From Curvibacter gracilis ATCC BAA-807 (lineage in GTDB: Bacteria > Pseudomonadota > Gammaproteobacteria > Burkholderiales > Burkholderiaceae_C): DNA of 64,000 bases. A program made the translations under genes and the position numbers. Position 1 is the stretch's first letter; every line of letters starts with the position of its first letter. The notes below the pieces were generated by a model. The model was not told the origin of the DNA, did not search any database, and saw nothing but the letters and a program-made list of their open reading frames with translations. The stretch lies in NCBI RefSeq assembly GCF_000518645.1, contig NZ_JADZ01000013.1, positions 1 through 64,000 of the forward strand, read 5' to 3'. Shown piece after piece: positions 26,861 through 35,934 of this stretch.

Positions 26861-27471
26861 GCCAGCACCTCGATGCCGGCGGCCTGGATCAGGCGACAGG
26901 TGCGGATCAGCGGCAGGCCGATCAGGGCGGTGGGGTCGTCGTTTTCGATCGAAGACAGCAGGGCGATGCCCAGTCCTTCGCTTTTGGCGCTGCCGGCGCA
27001 ATCGTAGGGTTTTTCGCGCTGCAGGTAGGTCTCGATCTCGGCGTCGCTGAGTTCGCGAAATTGAACCCGCACGGCGGCCAGATCGCTTTGGGCAAACCCG
27101 GTGGCCTGGCAGACCACGGCCACCGCGGTCTGGAAGACGACGGTCTGGCCACGCATGCGACGCAACTGGGCCACGGCGCGCTCGTGGTTGCCGGGCTTGC
27201 CCAGGGGGTCGCCGTGCAGGTCGGCCACCTGGTCAGAGCCAATGACGACCGCCGAGGGGAATTGCCGGGCCACGGCATGGGCCTTGGCCAGGGCCAGGCG
27301 TTTGGCCAGTTCCGCCGGAGCTTCGCCGGTCAGCGGGGTTTCATCCACATCGGGAGAAGCCACTTCAAAGGGCAGGCCGAGGCGGTTCAGCAATTCCTTG
27401 CGGTAGCGGGAGGTGGAGCCCAGCACCAGGGTGCGCGATGGGCTGGGGTGGTTGGGGGCGCTTGGGGTCAT
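26857..27471 (-). CDS. maf: Maf-family nucleotide pyrophosphatase (YceF type)
   Basis: This 204-residue Maf protein hydrolyses non-canonical NTPs to the monophosphate; the YceF group acts on 7-methyl-GTP. Marks are LVLGSTSRYRKELLNRLGLP at the start, PDVDETPLTGE, the catalytic-base segment VVIGSDQVADL, and KPYDCAGSAKSEGLGI. Its location back-to-back with yceD, next to rpmF, is the usual one for yceF. It is divergent from yceD with only 26 bp between start codons, so each promoter must overlap the other gene or its start. Confidence 0.92.
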   Translation of the reverse strand: MTPSAPNHPSPSRTLVLGSTSRYRKELLNRLGLPFEVASPDVDETPLTGEAPAELAKRLALAKAHAVARQFPSAVVIGSDQVADLHGDPLGKPGNHERAVAQLRRMRGQTVVFQTAVAVVCQATGFAQSDLAAVRVQFRELSDAEIETYLQREKPYDCAGSAKSEGLGIALLSSIENDDPTALIGLPLIRTCRLIQAAGIEVLA

Positions 27472-27491
27472 GCCGGGGATTCTCTTACACT
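27462..27491 (+). promoter_or_regulatory. Candidate promoter giving leaderless yceD mRNA
   Basis: TTGGGG at 27462-27467, an 18-bp spacer, and TACACT at 27486-27491 form a plausible sigma-70 promoter. Transcription would begin about seven bases later, at or near the A of the yceD ATG (27498), and no ribosome-binding site precedes that codon. Confidence 0.45.
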
Positions 27492-27497
27492 GCGCGC

Positions 27498-28040
27498 ATG
27501 AAGAAAGAGTATTTCGTGGAGCGCCTCGACCTGAAAGCCTTGGCGCAGGCTGGTGACACCCTGTCGGGGCAGGCGCCCTTGCTGAGCTTTACCCGCTTGG
27601 CAGAAGAGGCTGTACCGACTGGCATCGATGAGCATGAGGTGCGCTGGTCGGCGCAAGGTGAGTCGCGGCCCGTGACGGGTGGCTCGGATCAGGTGTGGCT
27701 GCACCTGGAGGCGGAGGCCAGCCTGGTGCAGGTCTGCCAGCGCTGCCTTGGGCCGGTGGAGGTGCTGCTGGCGAGCCAGCGTTCCTTCCGCTTCGTGCGT
27801 GATGAGGCGACGGCGGAAGCCGAGGATGATGAATCCGAAGAAGATGTGTTGGTGATCAGTCGCGAGTTCAACCTGCACGAATTGATCGAAGATGAGCTGC
27901 TGATGGAGTTGCCCGTGGTGCCTCGCCATGAGGTTTGTCCCGAGGCGGTGCCCATGGCGGTTGAGGATGAGGAATTCAAGGCTGCCGAGGCTGCAAGGCC
28001 CAATCCTTTTGCGGCTTTGGCCAAGCTTAAGAAAGAGTGA
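27498..28040 (+). CDS. yceD: YceD/DUF177 protein, rRNA accumulation-associated
   Basis: This 180-residue DUF177 protein is acidic, as usual for the family. The conserved CQRCLGPVEVLL lies near residue 79 and the C-terminal half has ELIEDELLMELPVVPRHEVC. In E. coli and plants this family supports 23S rRNA accumulation. ATG 27498 matches the family start (MKKEYFVERLDLKAL). It heads the yceD-rpmF-plsX-fab series, and there is a separate -10 element before rpmF. Confidence 0.93.
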   Translation: MKKEYFVERLDLKALAQAGDTLSGQAPLLSFTRLAEEAVPTGIDEHEVRWSAQGESRPVTGGSDQVWLHLEAEASLVQVCQRCLGPVEVLLASQRSFRFVRDEATAEAEDDESEEDVLVISREFNLHELIEDELLMELPVVPRHEVCPEAVPMAVEDEEFKAAEAARPNPFAALAKLKKE

Positions 28041-28070
28041 TTAGGCCTGGCTTTTGAGATGAGCTATAAT
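28041..28070 (+). promoter_or_regulatory. Candidate promoter upstream of rpmF
   Basis: A perfect TATAAT lies at 28065-28070, with a weak TTAGGC -35 at 28041-28046. The ~155-base leader to rpmF (28228) would be untranslated. It begins exactly after the yceD stop. Confidence 0.55.
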
Positions 28071-28227
28071 CAAAGGCTTCGCGCGAATTCCTCGGCGTCT
28101 TTTTGATCTGGTTGCCGCGCTGATTGAGTTGATTTCTCACTGATTTCGCACAGAACTTGCCTGTGCTGGCGTGATTTTCTCGCTGGCCCCAGGCTCATGT
28201 AACAACCCTTTAGTCCAGGAGCCTGAC

Positions 28228-28410
28228 ATGGCCGTCCAGCAAAACAAAAAGTCCCCTTCCAAGCGCGGTATGCACCGCTCGCACAATGCCCTGAACGTGC
28301 CGGGTATCGCTGTGGAACCCACCACTGGTGAAATCCACCTGCGTCACCACATCAGCCCCAACGGTTTCTACCGTGGCCGTCAGGTTCTGAAGAACAAGTC
28401 CGAAGCCTGA
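28228..28410 (+). CDS. rpmF: 50S ribosomal protein L32
   Basis: This is a 60-residue L32, a structural protein of the large ribosomal subunit. [20 protein letters not shown] is the conserved start, and [15 protein letters not shown] the conserved end. It lacks the zinc cysteines found in some bacteria. ATG 28228 follows a CAGGAG site. It is the only ribosomal protein gene in the window and is linked to fatty acid synthesis genes as in most proteobacteria. Confidence 0.98.
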   Translation: MAVQQNKKSPSKRGMHRSHNALNVPGIAVEPTTGEIHLRHHISPNGFYRGRQVLKNKSEA

Positions 28411-28430
28411 TCTGCTTCCGGAGCCATCGA

Positions 28431-28470
28431 AGCCCGATGCTACATTCCAAGTAGCGCGGGCTTTTCTTTT
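28431..28470 (+). terminator. Intrinsic terminator after rpmF
   Basis: AGCCCGATGCTAC pairs with GTAGCGCGGGCT across a 7-base loop, followed by TTTTCTTTT. It would limit read-through from rpmF into plsX, which starts at 28518. Confidence 0.75.
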
Positions 28471-28517
28471 GTTGGCTATCCATTTCGAAACCGCTTGGGC
28501 GGTTGATTGAGCTCTGA

Positions 28518-29573
28518 ATGATCACACTGGCTGTTGACTGCATGGGGGGCGACCATGGTCCCCGCGTCACGCTGGCAGCATGCCGGCATTTTCTTGAGCA
28601 GCATGCGGATGCGCGGCTTTTGCTGGTTGGCAAGCCTGAGGCCCTGACGGGGCTGGTGCATGAGCGCGCCGAGGTGTTGGCCGCCTCTGAAGTCGTCAGC
28701 ATGGACGACACCGTGGAGGTGGCTCTGCGCAAGAAGAAGGATTCTTCGATGCGTGTGGCCATCCAGCAGGTCAAGGATGGTCGTGCGGATGTGGCGGTGT
28801 CTGCGGGTAACACGGGCGCCTTGATGGCCATTGCCCGCTACCTGCTCAAAACCCTGGATGGCATTGATCGGCCGGCGATTGCGGCCTTGATGCCCAACAT
28901 CAAAGGCCAGGCGACCACGGTGCTGGATCTGGGTGCCAATGTGGATTGCACCGCCGAGCACCTGCTGCAGTTTGCCGTGATGGGCTCGGCCCTGGTTTCC
29001 GTGCTGAAGGATGAGGCCCACCCCTCTGTGGGCTTGCTCAACATTGGTGAAGAGGTCATCAAGGGCAATGACACGATCAAAAAAGCCGGTGAATTGTTGC
29101 GATCTGCCTCGGGTTCGGGGGATCTGAACTTTTTTGGCAACGTTGAGGGCAATGACATCTTCAAGGGCACGACTGAGATCGTGGTCTGTGATGGCTTTGT
29201 CGGCAACGTGGCGCTGAAGGCCACTGAAGGCTTGGCCTTCATGATTGTTGGTTTTTTGCGTGAAGAGTTTTCTCGCAGTATTTTTCGGAAAATTGCTGCC
29301 ATCTGTGCCTATCCCGTTCTTTCTTCGTTGAAAAAGCGCATGGATTACCGTCGCTACAACGGTGCGGCCCTTTTGGGTTTGCGTGGCCTGGTGTTCAAGA
29401 GCCATGGCTCGGCCGATGAGTTCGCTTTCGAGCAGGCCTTGAACCGGGCGTATGATGCGGCCCGAAACAACCTGCTTGACCGCGTGAAGGTCCGGATTGC
29501 TCGCGCTGCGCCCTTGTTGGCGGTGGTGCCGGGTGATGTCGGGGCCGGCGCGGCGGGCTCCTCCGCACAATGA
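28518..29573 (+). CDS. plsX: Phosphate acyltransferase PlsX
   Basis: This 351-residue PlsX makes acyl-phosphate from acyl-ACP for phospholipid synthesis; it is a peripheral membrane enzyme. Family motifs are [12 protein letters not shown] at the start, [43 protein letters not shown], and [20 protein letters not shown] then [12 protein letters not shown]. The C-terminal ~20 residues are a Gly/Ala tail. Its stop overlaps the fabH start (ATGA 29570-29573). Confidence 0.97.
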   Translation: MITLAVDCMGGDHGPRVTLAACRHFLEQHADARLLLVGKPEALTGLVHERAEVLAASEVVSMDDTVEVALRKKKDSSMRVAIQQVKDGRADVAVSAGNTGALMAIARYLLKTLDGIDRPAIAALMPNIKGQATTVLDLGANVDCTAEHLLQFAVMGSALVSVLKDEAHPSVGLLNIGEEVIKGNDTIKKAGELLRSASGSGDLNFFGNVEGNDIFKGTTEIVVCDGFVGNVALKATEGLAFMIVGFLREEFSRSIFRKIAAICAYPVLSSLKKRMDYRRYNGAALLGLRGLVFKSHGSADEFAFEQALNRAYDAARNNLLDRVKVRIARAAPLLAVVPGDVGAGAAGSSAQ

Positions 29574-30547
29574 GACGTTATTCGCGCATAGCCGGTACCG
29601 GCAGTTATCTCCCCCCCCGCAGGCTGACGAATGCAGACTTGGCGGCCGAATTGGCTACCAAGGGTGTCGAAACTTCAGACGAGTGGATCGTTGAGCGCAC
29701 CGGTATTCGAGCCCGACACTTTGCTGCGCCCGATGTGGGCAGCAGCGATCTCGCACTGAAGGCCAGTCAGCGAGCGCTGGAGGCGGCGGGCCTTGAGGCT
29801 TCGCAGATCGATCTGATCATCGTGGCCACGTCGACGCCTGACATGGTGTTCCCCTCCACGGCGTGCATTCTTCAACACAAGCTTGGCAACGCCGGTGCGG
29901 CAGCCTTTGATGTGCAGGCTGTTTGCAGTGGGTTTGTCTATGCCCTGACCGTGGCGGATGCCATGATCCAGTCGGGCGCTGCGCAGCGTGCGTTGGTGGT
30001 GGGCGCTGAGGTGTTCTCGCGACTGCTCGATTTCACGGACCGCACGACCTGTGTGTTGTTCGGCGACGGCGCCGGTGCTGTGGTGCTGGAGGCCTCGGAT
30101 GAGCCGGGCATCCTGGCCTCGGATCTGCACGCTGATGGCAAGCATGTTGGCATTCTGTGCGTGCCGGGGCATGTCTCTGGTGGGCAGGTTTTGGGCGACC
30201 CTCTGCTCAAGATGGACGGTCAGGCGGTCTTCAAACTGGCTGTGGGGGTGTTGGAGGACGCGGCGCGTGCCACCCTGGCCAAAGCAGGCAAGACCGATGC
30301 TGATATCGACTGGTTGATTCCACACCAGGCCAACATCCGCATCATGCAAAGCACGGCGCGCAAGCTGAAACTTCCCCTCGACAAGGTGGTGGTGACGGTG
30401 GATCAGCATGGCAACACGTCGGCGGCTTCCATTCCTCTGGCGCTGGACTCGGCGGTGCGTGCCGGTCAGGTCAAGCGAGGCCAGCACCTGATGTTGGAAG
30501 GTGTCGGTGGTGGGTTTACCTGGGGCGCAGTCTTCCTGCGCTACTGA
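29570..30547 (+). CDS. fabH: Beta-ketoacyl-ACP synthase III FabH
   Basis: This 325-residue FabH condenses acetyl-CoA with malonyl-ACP to start fatty acid synthesis. The catalytic triad is Cys119 ([11 protein letters not shown]), His252 ([10 protein letters not shown]) and Asn282 ([10 protein letters not shown]). The C-terminus [15 protein letters not shown] is canonical. ATG 29570 overlaps the plsX stop. The start [19 protein letters not shown] fits the family. Confidence 0.97.
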   Translation: MRRYSRIAGTGSYLPPRRLTNADLAAELATKGVETSDEWIVERTGIRARHFAAPDVGSSDLALKASQRALEAAGLEASQIDLIIVATSTPDMVFPSTACILQHKLGNAGAAAFDVQAVCSGFVYALTVADAMIQSGAAQRALVVGAEVFSRLLDFTDRTTCVLFGDGAGAVVLEASDEPGILASDLHADGKHVGILCVPGHVSGGQVLGDPLLKMDGQAVFKLAVGVLEDAARATLAKAGKTDADIDWLIPHQANIRIMQSTARKLKLPLDKVVVTVDQHGNTSAASIPLALDSAVRAGQVKRGQHLMLEGVGGGFTWGAVFLRY

Positions 30548-30692
30548 TCGGCATTGTTGGTGGGCATCTGTGGGGCTGGCTTGTGGGCTGGCCTGCATGG
30601 ATCGGTCCCTGTCTGGGTGTCGCCGCCCCCGTGCTCTGTCGCAGTCGGGTGTTGCGGTGATGTGGTTCTAGTTTGTCCAGTCTCCAAAAAAC

Positions 30693-31643
30693 ATGACTCC
30701 ATTTGCATTTGTATTTCCAGGTCAGGGCTCCCAGTCGGTGGGTATGCTTGATGCCTGGGGTGATCATCCTGAGGTGCGCAACACCTTGCGTGAGGCGTCG
30801 GACGCCTTGGGTGAGGATGTCGCGGCGCTGATCCAGTCCGGTCCCAAAGAGGCGCTGGCGCTCACCACCAACACCCAGCCGGTGATGCTGGTGGCAGCGG
30901 TGGCAGCCTACCGGGCCTGGGTCGCCGAAACTGGCCTGTTGCCTTCGGTGGTGGCGGGGCACTCCTTGGGTGAGTATTCCGCGCTTGTCGCTTCGGGCGT
31001 GTTGACGCTGACGCAGGCTGCGCCTCTGGTGCGTTTCCGTGCTGCTGCGATGCAGGAGGCGGTGCCGGTCGGGGTCGGAGCCATGGCGGCCATCCTGGGC
31101 ATGCCTGCGGCGCAGGTCGTGGCCGGCTGTCAGGCGGTCACTGCTGAGTTTGGTGTGGGGTCGTCGGACGTGGTGGAGGCGGTCAATTTCAATGACCCGG
31201 TGCAGACCGTGATTGCCGGCACCAAGGCTGGCGTCGAAAAGGCCTGCGAATACCTCAAGTCTCAAGGTGCCAAGCGAGCCTTGCCCTTGCCTGTCTCCGC
31301 GCCATTCCATTCAAGCCTGATGAAGCCTGCGGCCGAGAAGCTGCGTGAAAAGTTGGCGACACTGAGTCTGGGGGTGCCTCAGATTGCGGTGGTCAACAAT
31401 GTGGATGTTCAGGTGGAATCGGATCCTGAGCGCATTCGCGATGCTCTTTACCGCCAGGCCTTCCAACCCGTCCGTTGGGTTGAGTGTGTGCAGGCGATCA
31501 AGGCGCGTGGTGTGTCGCACGTCATTGAGTGTGGCCCAGGCAAGGTGTTGGCGGGCATGACCAAGCGCATCGATGCCGAGTTGGTCGGCGGTGTGGTGTT
31601 GGATCCTGCAACACTGGCAGAAACCAAAGGATTGTTGGCATGA
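30693..31643 (+). CDS. fabD: Malonyl-CoA:ACP transacylase FabD
   Basis: This 316-residue FabD loads malonate onto acyl carrier protein. The active-site Ser91 is in VAGHSLGEYSAL and the partner His206 in SAPFHSSLM. FVFPGQGSQSVGM near the start and GPGKVLAGMTKRI near the end are conserved. It lies 145 bp after fabH, a gap with no gene and no clear terminator. The stop overlaps the fabG start (ATGA 31640-31643). Confidence 0.97.
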   Translation: MTPFAFVFPGQGSQSVGMLDAWGDHPEVRNTLREASDALGEDVAALIQSGPKEALALTTNTQPVMLVAAVAAYRAWVAETGLLPSVVAGHSLGEYSALVASGVLTLTQAAPLVRFRAAAMQEAVPVGVGAMAAILGMPAAQVVAGCQAVTAEFGVGSSDVVEAVNFNDPVQTVIAGTKAGVEKACEYLKSQGAKRALPLPVSAPFHSSLMKPAAEKLREKLATLSLGVPQIAVVNNVDVQVESDPERIRDALYRQAFQPVRWVECVQAIKARGVSHVIECGPGKVLAGMTKRIDAELVGGVVLDPATLAETKGLLA

Positions 31644-32383
31644 GTGAAGTGAAGTTTGAAGGCCAGGTGGCGCTGGTCACTGGCGCATCGCGTGGCATTG
31701 GTGCGGCTATCGCACTTGAGCTGGCTCAGCGAGGCCTGAAGGTGATCGGTACCGCGACCACCGACGAGGGTGCTGACCGCATCTCGGCGACCCTGGCACC
31801 CGTGGGTGGCCTGGGGGCCAGGCTGGATGTCAACGATGGCGCGGCTGTTGAGGCGCTGATCGATCGCATCGTGAAAGAGCAGGGCGCCTTGCAGGTGCTG
31901 GTGAACAACGCGGGCATCACGCGCGACATGTTGGCCATGCGTCTCAAGGATGCCGACTGGGATGCGGTGCTCGATACCAATCTGAAATCGGTGTTTCGCA
32001 TGAGCCGTGCCGTGATGCGCCAGATGATGAAGCAGCGCTATGGACGCATCATCAGCATCACCAGCGTCGTGGGGGCATCGGGCAATCCGGGGCAGGCCAA
32101 CTATGCTGCTGCCAAGGCGGGTGTTGCGGGCATGACCCGCGCGTTGGCTCGTGAATTGGGCAGCCGAGGCATCACGGTGAACTGCGTGGCCCCAGGTTTC
32201 ATCGATACCGACATGACAGCTTCGCTGCCTGAAGAGCAGCAAAAAGCCTTGCTGACCCAGATCCCTCTGGGTCATCTGGGGAAGCCCGCTGACATCGCTC
32301 ATGCCGTCGCCTATCTGGCCTCTCCGCAGGCTTCGTATGTGACCGGTCAAGAGTTGCATGTCAATGGCGGCATGTACATGTAA
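31640..32383 (+). CDS. fabG: 3-oxoacyl-ACP reductase FabG
   Basis: This 247-residue short-chain dehydrogenase reduces 3-ketoacyl-ACP with NADPH. The cofactor motif is TGASRGIGAAI (about 13-23), the NNAG motif is LVNNAGITRD, and the catalytic residues are Ser142, Tyr155 and Lys159 (QANYAAAKAG). The end ASYVTGQELHVNGGMYM is canonical. Start overlaps the fabD stop. Confidence 0.97.
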   Translation: MSEVKFEGQVALVTGASRGIGAAIALELAQRGLKVIGTATTDEGADRISATLAPVGGLGARLDVNDGAAVEALIDRIVKEQGALQVLVNNAGITRDMLAMRLKDADWDAVLDTNLKSVFRMSRAVMRQMMKQRYGRIISITSVVGASGNPGQANYAAAKAGVAGMTRALARELGSRGITVNCVAPGFIDTDMTASLPEEQQKALLTQIPLGHLGKPADIAHAVAYLASPQASYVTGQELHVNGGMYM

Positions 32384-32388
32384 ATTAG

Positions 32389-32727
<339 letters not shown>

Positions 32728-32842
32728 GTCCCCAGCGGACCGGTCCTACACTTTTGGAGTGCGGGCCGGCAGGGCCTTGCGGCTTTGCCTGGCTTGTCAC
32801 AGACCGCCGGCGCTTCGCGTCCGGCCAAACTGAGATTTTCAT

Positions 32843-34090
32843 ATGTCCCGTCGTCGCGTTGTCGTCACTGGCCTGGGTTGTATCAGCCCCGTAGGCAATA
32901 CGGTTGCCGAGTCCTGGAACAATTTGTTGGCCGGCCAGTCTGGTATCGACCTGATCAAGTCGTTTGACGCCAGCGCTTTTGCCTGCAAGTTTGCGGGTGA
33001 AGTGAAGGGGTTTGACATCACCCAGTACATCCCCGAGAAAGAGGCGCGTCACATGGACCGCTTCATTCACCTTGGGATGGCTGCGGCCATGCAGGCGGTG
33101 GTTGATTCGGGTTTGCCGACTGGCGACGCGCTGAGCGAGGAGCAGGCAGCCCGCATCGGCTGCAACATCGGTTCTGGCATCGGCGGCCTGCCGATGATCG
33201 AGCAGACCCATGGCGAATACACCAATCGTGGGCCGAGAAGAATTTCTCCTTTCTTCGTTCCGGCCTCGATCATCAACATGATCTCGGGTCATGTTTCCAT
33301 TCAATATGGCTTCAAGGGCCCCAACGTGGCAGTGGTCACTGCTTGCACGACGGGTTTGCATGCCATCGGTTTGTCGGCTCGCATGATCGAGTACGGCGAT
33401 TGCGATGTCATGGTGGCTGGTGGTGCTGAGTCGACCGTCTCGCCTTTGGGCATTGGCGGCTTTGCGGCGGCGCGTGCGCTGTCCACCCGCAATGACGATC
33501 CCAAGACTGCTTCCCGCCCGTGGGACAAGGACCGTGATGGTTTTGTCCTGGGCGAAGGCTCGGGTGTCATGGTGCTCGAAGAGTATGAGCACGCCAAGGC
33601 CCGTGGTGCCCGCATCTACGCTGAGGTGACCGGCTTTGGTATGTCGGGTGACGCCTATCACATGACGGCACCCAACGTGGACGGTCCACGCCGCTCCATG
33701 GAAATGGCGTTGCGCAACGCCGGTATCAACGCGGATCAGGTCCATTACCTGAACGCCCATGGCACCTCGACGCCTCTGGGCGACACCAACGAAACCAATG
33801 CCATCAAGGCGGCACTGGGCGATCACGCCTACAAGACCGTGGTGAATTCGACCAAGTCGATGACCGGGCACTTGCTGGGTGGCGCTGGGGGGATCGAAAG
33901 TGTGTTCACAGCTTTGGCCGTGTACCACCAGAAGAGCCCGCCGACCATCAATATCTTCAATCAGGATCCGGATTGCGATCTGGATTACTGCGCCAATGAG
34001 GCCCGTGATCTGAAGATTGATGTGGCCGTCAAGAACAACTTTGGTTTTGGTGGCACCAACGGCACGCTGGTCTTCAAACGACTGAGTTGA
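32843..34090 (+). CDS. fabF: Beta-ketoacyl-ACP synthase II FabF
   Basis: This 415-residue FabF elongates acyl-ACP with malonyl-ACP. The catalytic residues are Cys168 ([11 protein letters not shown]), His306 ([13 protein letters not shown]) and His343 ([11 protein letters not shown]). The end [17 protein letters not shown] is canonical. It follows acpP by 115 bp and ends the fab cluster. Confidence 0.98.
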   Translation: MSRRRVVVTGLGCISPVGNTVAESWNNLLAGQSGIDLIKSFDASAFACKFAGEVKGFDITQYIPEKEARHMDRFIHLGMAAAMQAVVDSGLPTGDALSEEQAARIGCNIGSGIGGLPMIEQTHGEYTNRGPRRISPFFVPASIINMISGHVSIQYGFKGPNVAVVTACTTGLHAIGLSARMIEYGDCDVMVAGGAESTVSPLGIGGFAAARALSTRNDDPKTASRPWDKDRDGFVLGEGSGVMVLEEYEHAKARGARIYAEVTGFGMSGDAYHMTAPNVDGPRRSMEMALRNAGINADQVHYLNAHGTSTPLGDTNETNAIKAALGDHAYKTVVNSTKSMTGHLLGGAGGIESVFTALAVYHQKSPPTINIFNQDPDCDLDYCANEARDLKIDVAVKNNFGFGGTNGTLVFKRLS

Positions 34091-34157
34091 TCGCACTGCA
34101 TGGGGCTGCTGGCCCTTTGCTTCTGGTCAACTTGTTCAACATGTCGGTTGCTGATTG

Positions 34158-34625
34158 ATGCACACCGCGCCCCCTGTTCGCTACCCTGTGAAGCCCTCTG
34201 GGCTTCGATGGGCGTGGGAAGGGGGCGTTTTTGTTGCTGCTCTCGTCGGTATTGCGCTCTGGGCGTACCAGACGGAGCCGTCGATGCTGCACGCAGGGAT
34301 GGCCTTTTGCCTGTGTCTGCCTGCGCTGGTGTTCGTTTGGCGGTCAGCATGGGGTTTCGAGGCTGGCGAGTTGGTCTGGGATGGCTCCACCTGGGTCCTG
34401 CACCGCCGCATGCCCAATCGGTCTGTGTGGGCTGGCGACGGTACGCTCCAGGTGATGATGGACTTGCAGTGGGTGTTGCTGCTTCGCTGGCGCGCTACCG
34501 GTGTTTGGCGAGCGAAGTGGGTCTGGCTGGAGCGACGCAGCGAGCCATCTCGCTGGCACCTGCTGCGCTGTGCGGTATATTCGCGCGCTGCACGCGAGCC
34601 GTCGAAAGAGCCCACCGGGTCTTGA
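34158..34625 (+). CDS. Small two-TM membrane protein between fabF and rpoE
   Basis: This 155-residue protein has two membrane segments close together (GGVFVAALVGIALWAY at about 23-38 and GMAFCLCLPALVFVWR at about 49-64) and then a soluble Trp-rich part (ELVWDGSTWVLHRR, RWRATGVWRAKWVWLERR) that resembles the protease-regulator-like small-membrane type without a nameable family. It ends 22 bp before rpoE, so it is likely co-transcribed with the sigma factor. ATG 34158 is used; the preceding TTG is also in frame. Function unknown. Confidence 0.7.
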   Translation: MHTAPPVRYPVKPSGLRWAWEGGVFVAALVGIALWAYQTEPSMLHAGMAFCLCLPALVFVWRSAWGFEAGELVWDGSTWVLHRRMPNRSVWAGDGTLQVMMDLQWVLLLRWRATGVWRAKWVWLERRSEPSRWHLLRCAVYSRAAREPSKEPTGS

Positions 34626-34647
34626 GCTTGTTGCTGTCTTCTATTCA

Positions 34648-35283
34648 ATGACCCAGCCCCCCACAACCCTATCGCCAGCTCAGGACGACAGTGATTTGCT
34701 GTTGGTACAGCGCGCGGTCGCGGGCAATCAACGAGCGTTTGAGCTTCTGGTTCTGAAATATCAGCGGCGTGTGGCTCGGCTTGTGGCGCGCATGGTTCGA
34801 GATTCGGATTTGGTTGACGATGTGGTGCAGGAGACCTTTATTCGCGCTTACCGGGCGTTGCATCAATTTCGTGGGGAGGCGCAGTTCTACACCTGGCTGT
34901 ACAGGATCGCCGTCAACACGGCCAAGAAGGCCTTGGTCGATCTGCGCCGCAATCCGGTGATGAACGAAAGTGCGTTGCGCGGACGTGATGACGACGATGA
35001 AACTTCCCCGGTTTCAAACGAACTAAGCAGCGATGAAACCCCGGAAACCGTCCTGGCAGCCAAGGAAATCGGCGAAGCCGTGAACTCGGCCATGGAGGCC
35101 TTGCCCGAGGATCTGCGGCAGGCCGTGACCTTGCGAGAAATCGAAGGGCTCAGCTATGACGAGATTGCTGAGGTGATGAATTGTCCGATCGGCACGGTGC
35201 GCTCCCGGATTTTTCGCGCCCGGGAGGCCATTTCGGCCAAGGTCAAGCCATTGCTGGCCAATCAGACGGGGAAACGTTGGTGA
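34648..35283 (+). CDS. rpoE: RNA polymerase sigma-E factor (RpoE/AlgU type)
   Basis: This 211-residue ECF sigma factor has region 2 (ELLVLKYQRRVARLVARMV, DDVVQETFIRAYRAL, FYTWLYRIAVNTAKKAL) and region 4 (EALPEDLRQAVTLREIEG, then YDEIAEVMNCPIGTVRSRIF), separated by an acidic linker. It directs the envelope-stress response. The gene is followed by its anti-sigma factor, RseB and a MucD protease, the AlgU-MucA-MucB-MucD arrangement. The start MTQPPTTLSPAQDDSDLLLV is chosen because upstream sequence belongs to the preceding gene in another frame. Confidence 0.96.
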   Translation: MTQPPTTLSPAQDDSDLLLVQRAVAGNQRAFELLVLKYQRRVARLVARMVRDSDLVDDVVQETFIRAYRALHQFRGEAQFYTWLYRIAVNTAKKALVDLRRNPVMNESALRGRDDDDETSPVSNELSSDETPETVLAAKEIGEAVNSAMEALPEDLRQAVTLREIEGLSYDEIAEVMNCPIGTVRSRIFRAREAISAKVKPLLANQTGKRW

Positions 35284-35301
35284 TGAACCAAGGGATTGCA
35301 A

Positions 35302-35934
35302 ATGGATCGAATGCTTGAAAACCGCGAGTTGATCTCCGATCTGGCCGATGGGCGCCTGGATGACGCCGATGCAGCCAAGCTTCTGGCTCAGATGAGCGCA
35401 GACGACGATGCGGCCCTCACCTGGGACATCTACCACCTCAGCCGGGACGTGCTGCGCGGAGAGTGGGGCACGACTGCAGAGGCTGCAGACGCTGCGCTCA
35501 GCCTGTCTCCTGATTTTATGGTTCGTTTGCGCACTCGTCTGGCCGAAGAGCGGATCGAGCCTTTGGTCTCATTGCCGCAGCCCATGCCTGTGGCGCCGCA
35601 AACCTTTCAGGCTGAAGCGGCCAATCAACCCCTCTTCCGTTGGCGCATGGTGGCCGGGCTGGCCTCAGTGGTCGCGGTCGCGGCCGTCGGCTGGGGTGTG
35701 TTGGGCCAACAAGGTTCGGGACAATTGAGCGAACAATTGGCTGCCAACTCGGCGCCGACGGCGGCTGTTCAGGCTGTGACGGTTTCGCTGCCGGGAGACG
35801 AGCGAGCCGTCATGCTGCGCGATCCCCGTCTGGATGAATTGCTGGCGGCCCACAAGCAGGCTGCCGGTGCCTCTGCATTGCAGACGCCCGCAGGTTTCTT
35901 GCGCAATGCAACGTTTGAGGGGGCTTCACGGTGA
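35302..35934 (+). CDS. rseA: Anti-sigma-E factor RseA/MucA
   Basis: This 210-residue inner-membrane protein holds sigma-E inactive. The N-terminal domain (ENRELISDLADGRLDDADAA, then TWDIYHLSRDVLRGE) matches the RseA N-domain that grips the sigma factor. One membrane segment (MVAGLASVVAVAAVGWGVLG) lies at about 116-135, and the periplasmic C-terminal part, the target of regulated proteolysis, follows. ATG 35302 has AAGGGA six bases upstream. Its stop overlaps the rseB GTG. Confidence 0.9.
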   Translation: MDRMLENRELISDLADGRLDDADAAKLLAQMSADDDAALTWDIYHLSRDVLRGEWGTTAEAADAALSLSPDFMVRLRTRLAEERIEPLVSLPQPMPVAPQTFQAEAANQPLFRWRMVAGLASVVAVAAVGWGVLGQQGSGQLSEQLAANSAPTAAVQAVTVSLPGDERAVMLRDPRLDELLAAHKQAAGASALQTPAGFLRNATFEGASR

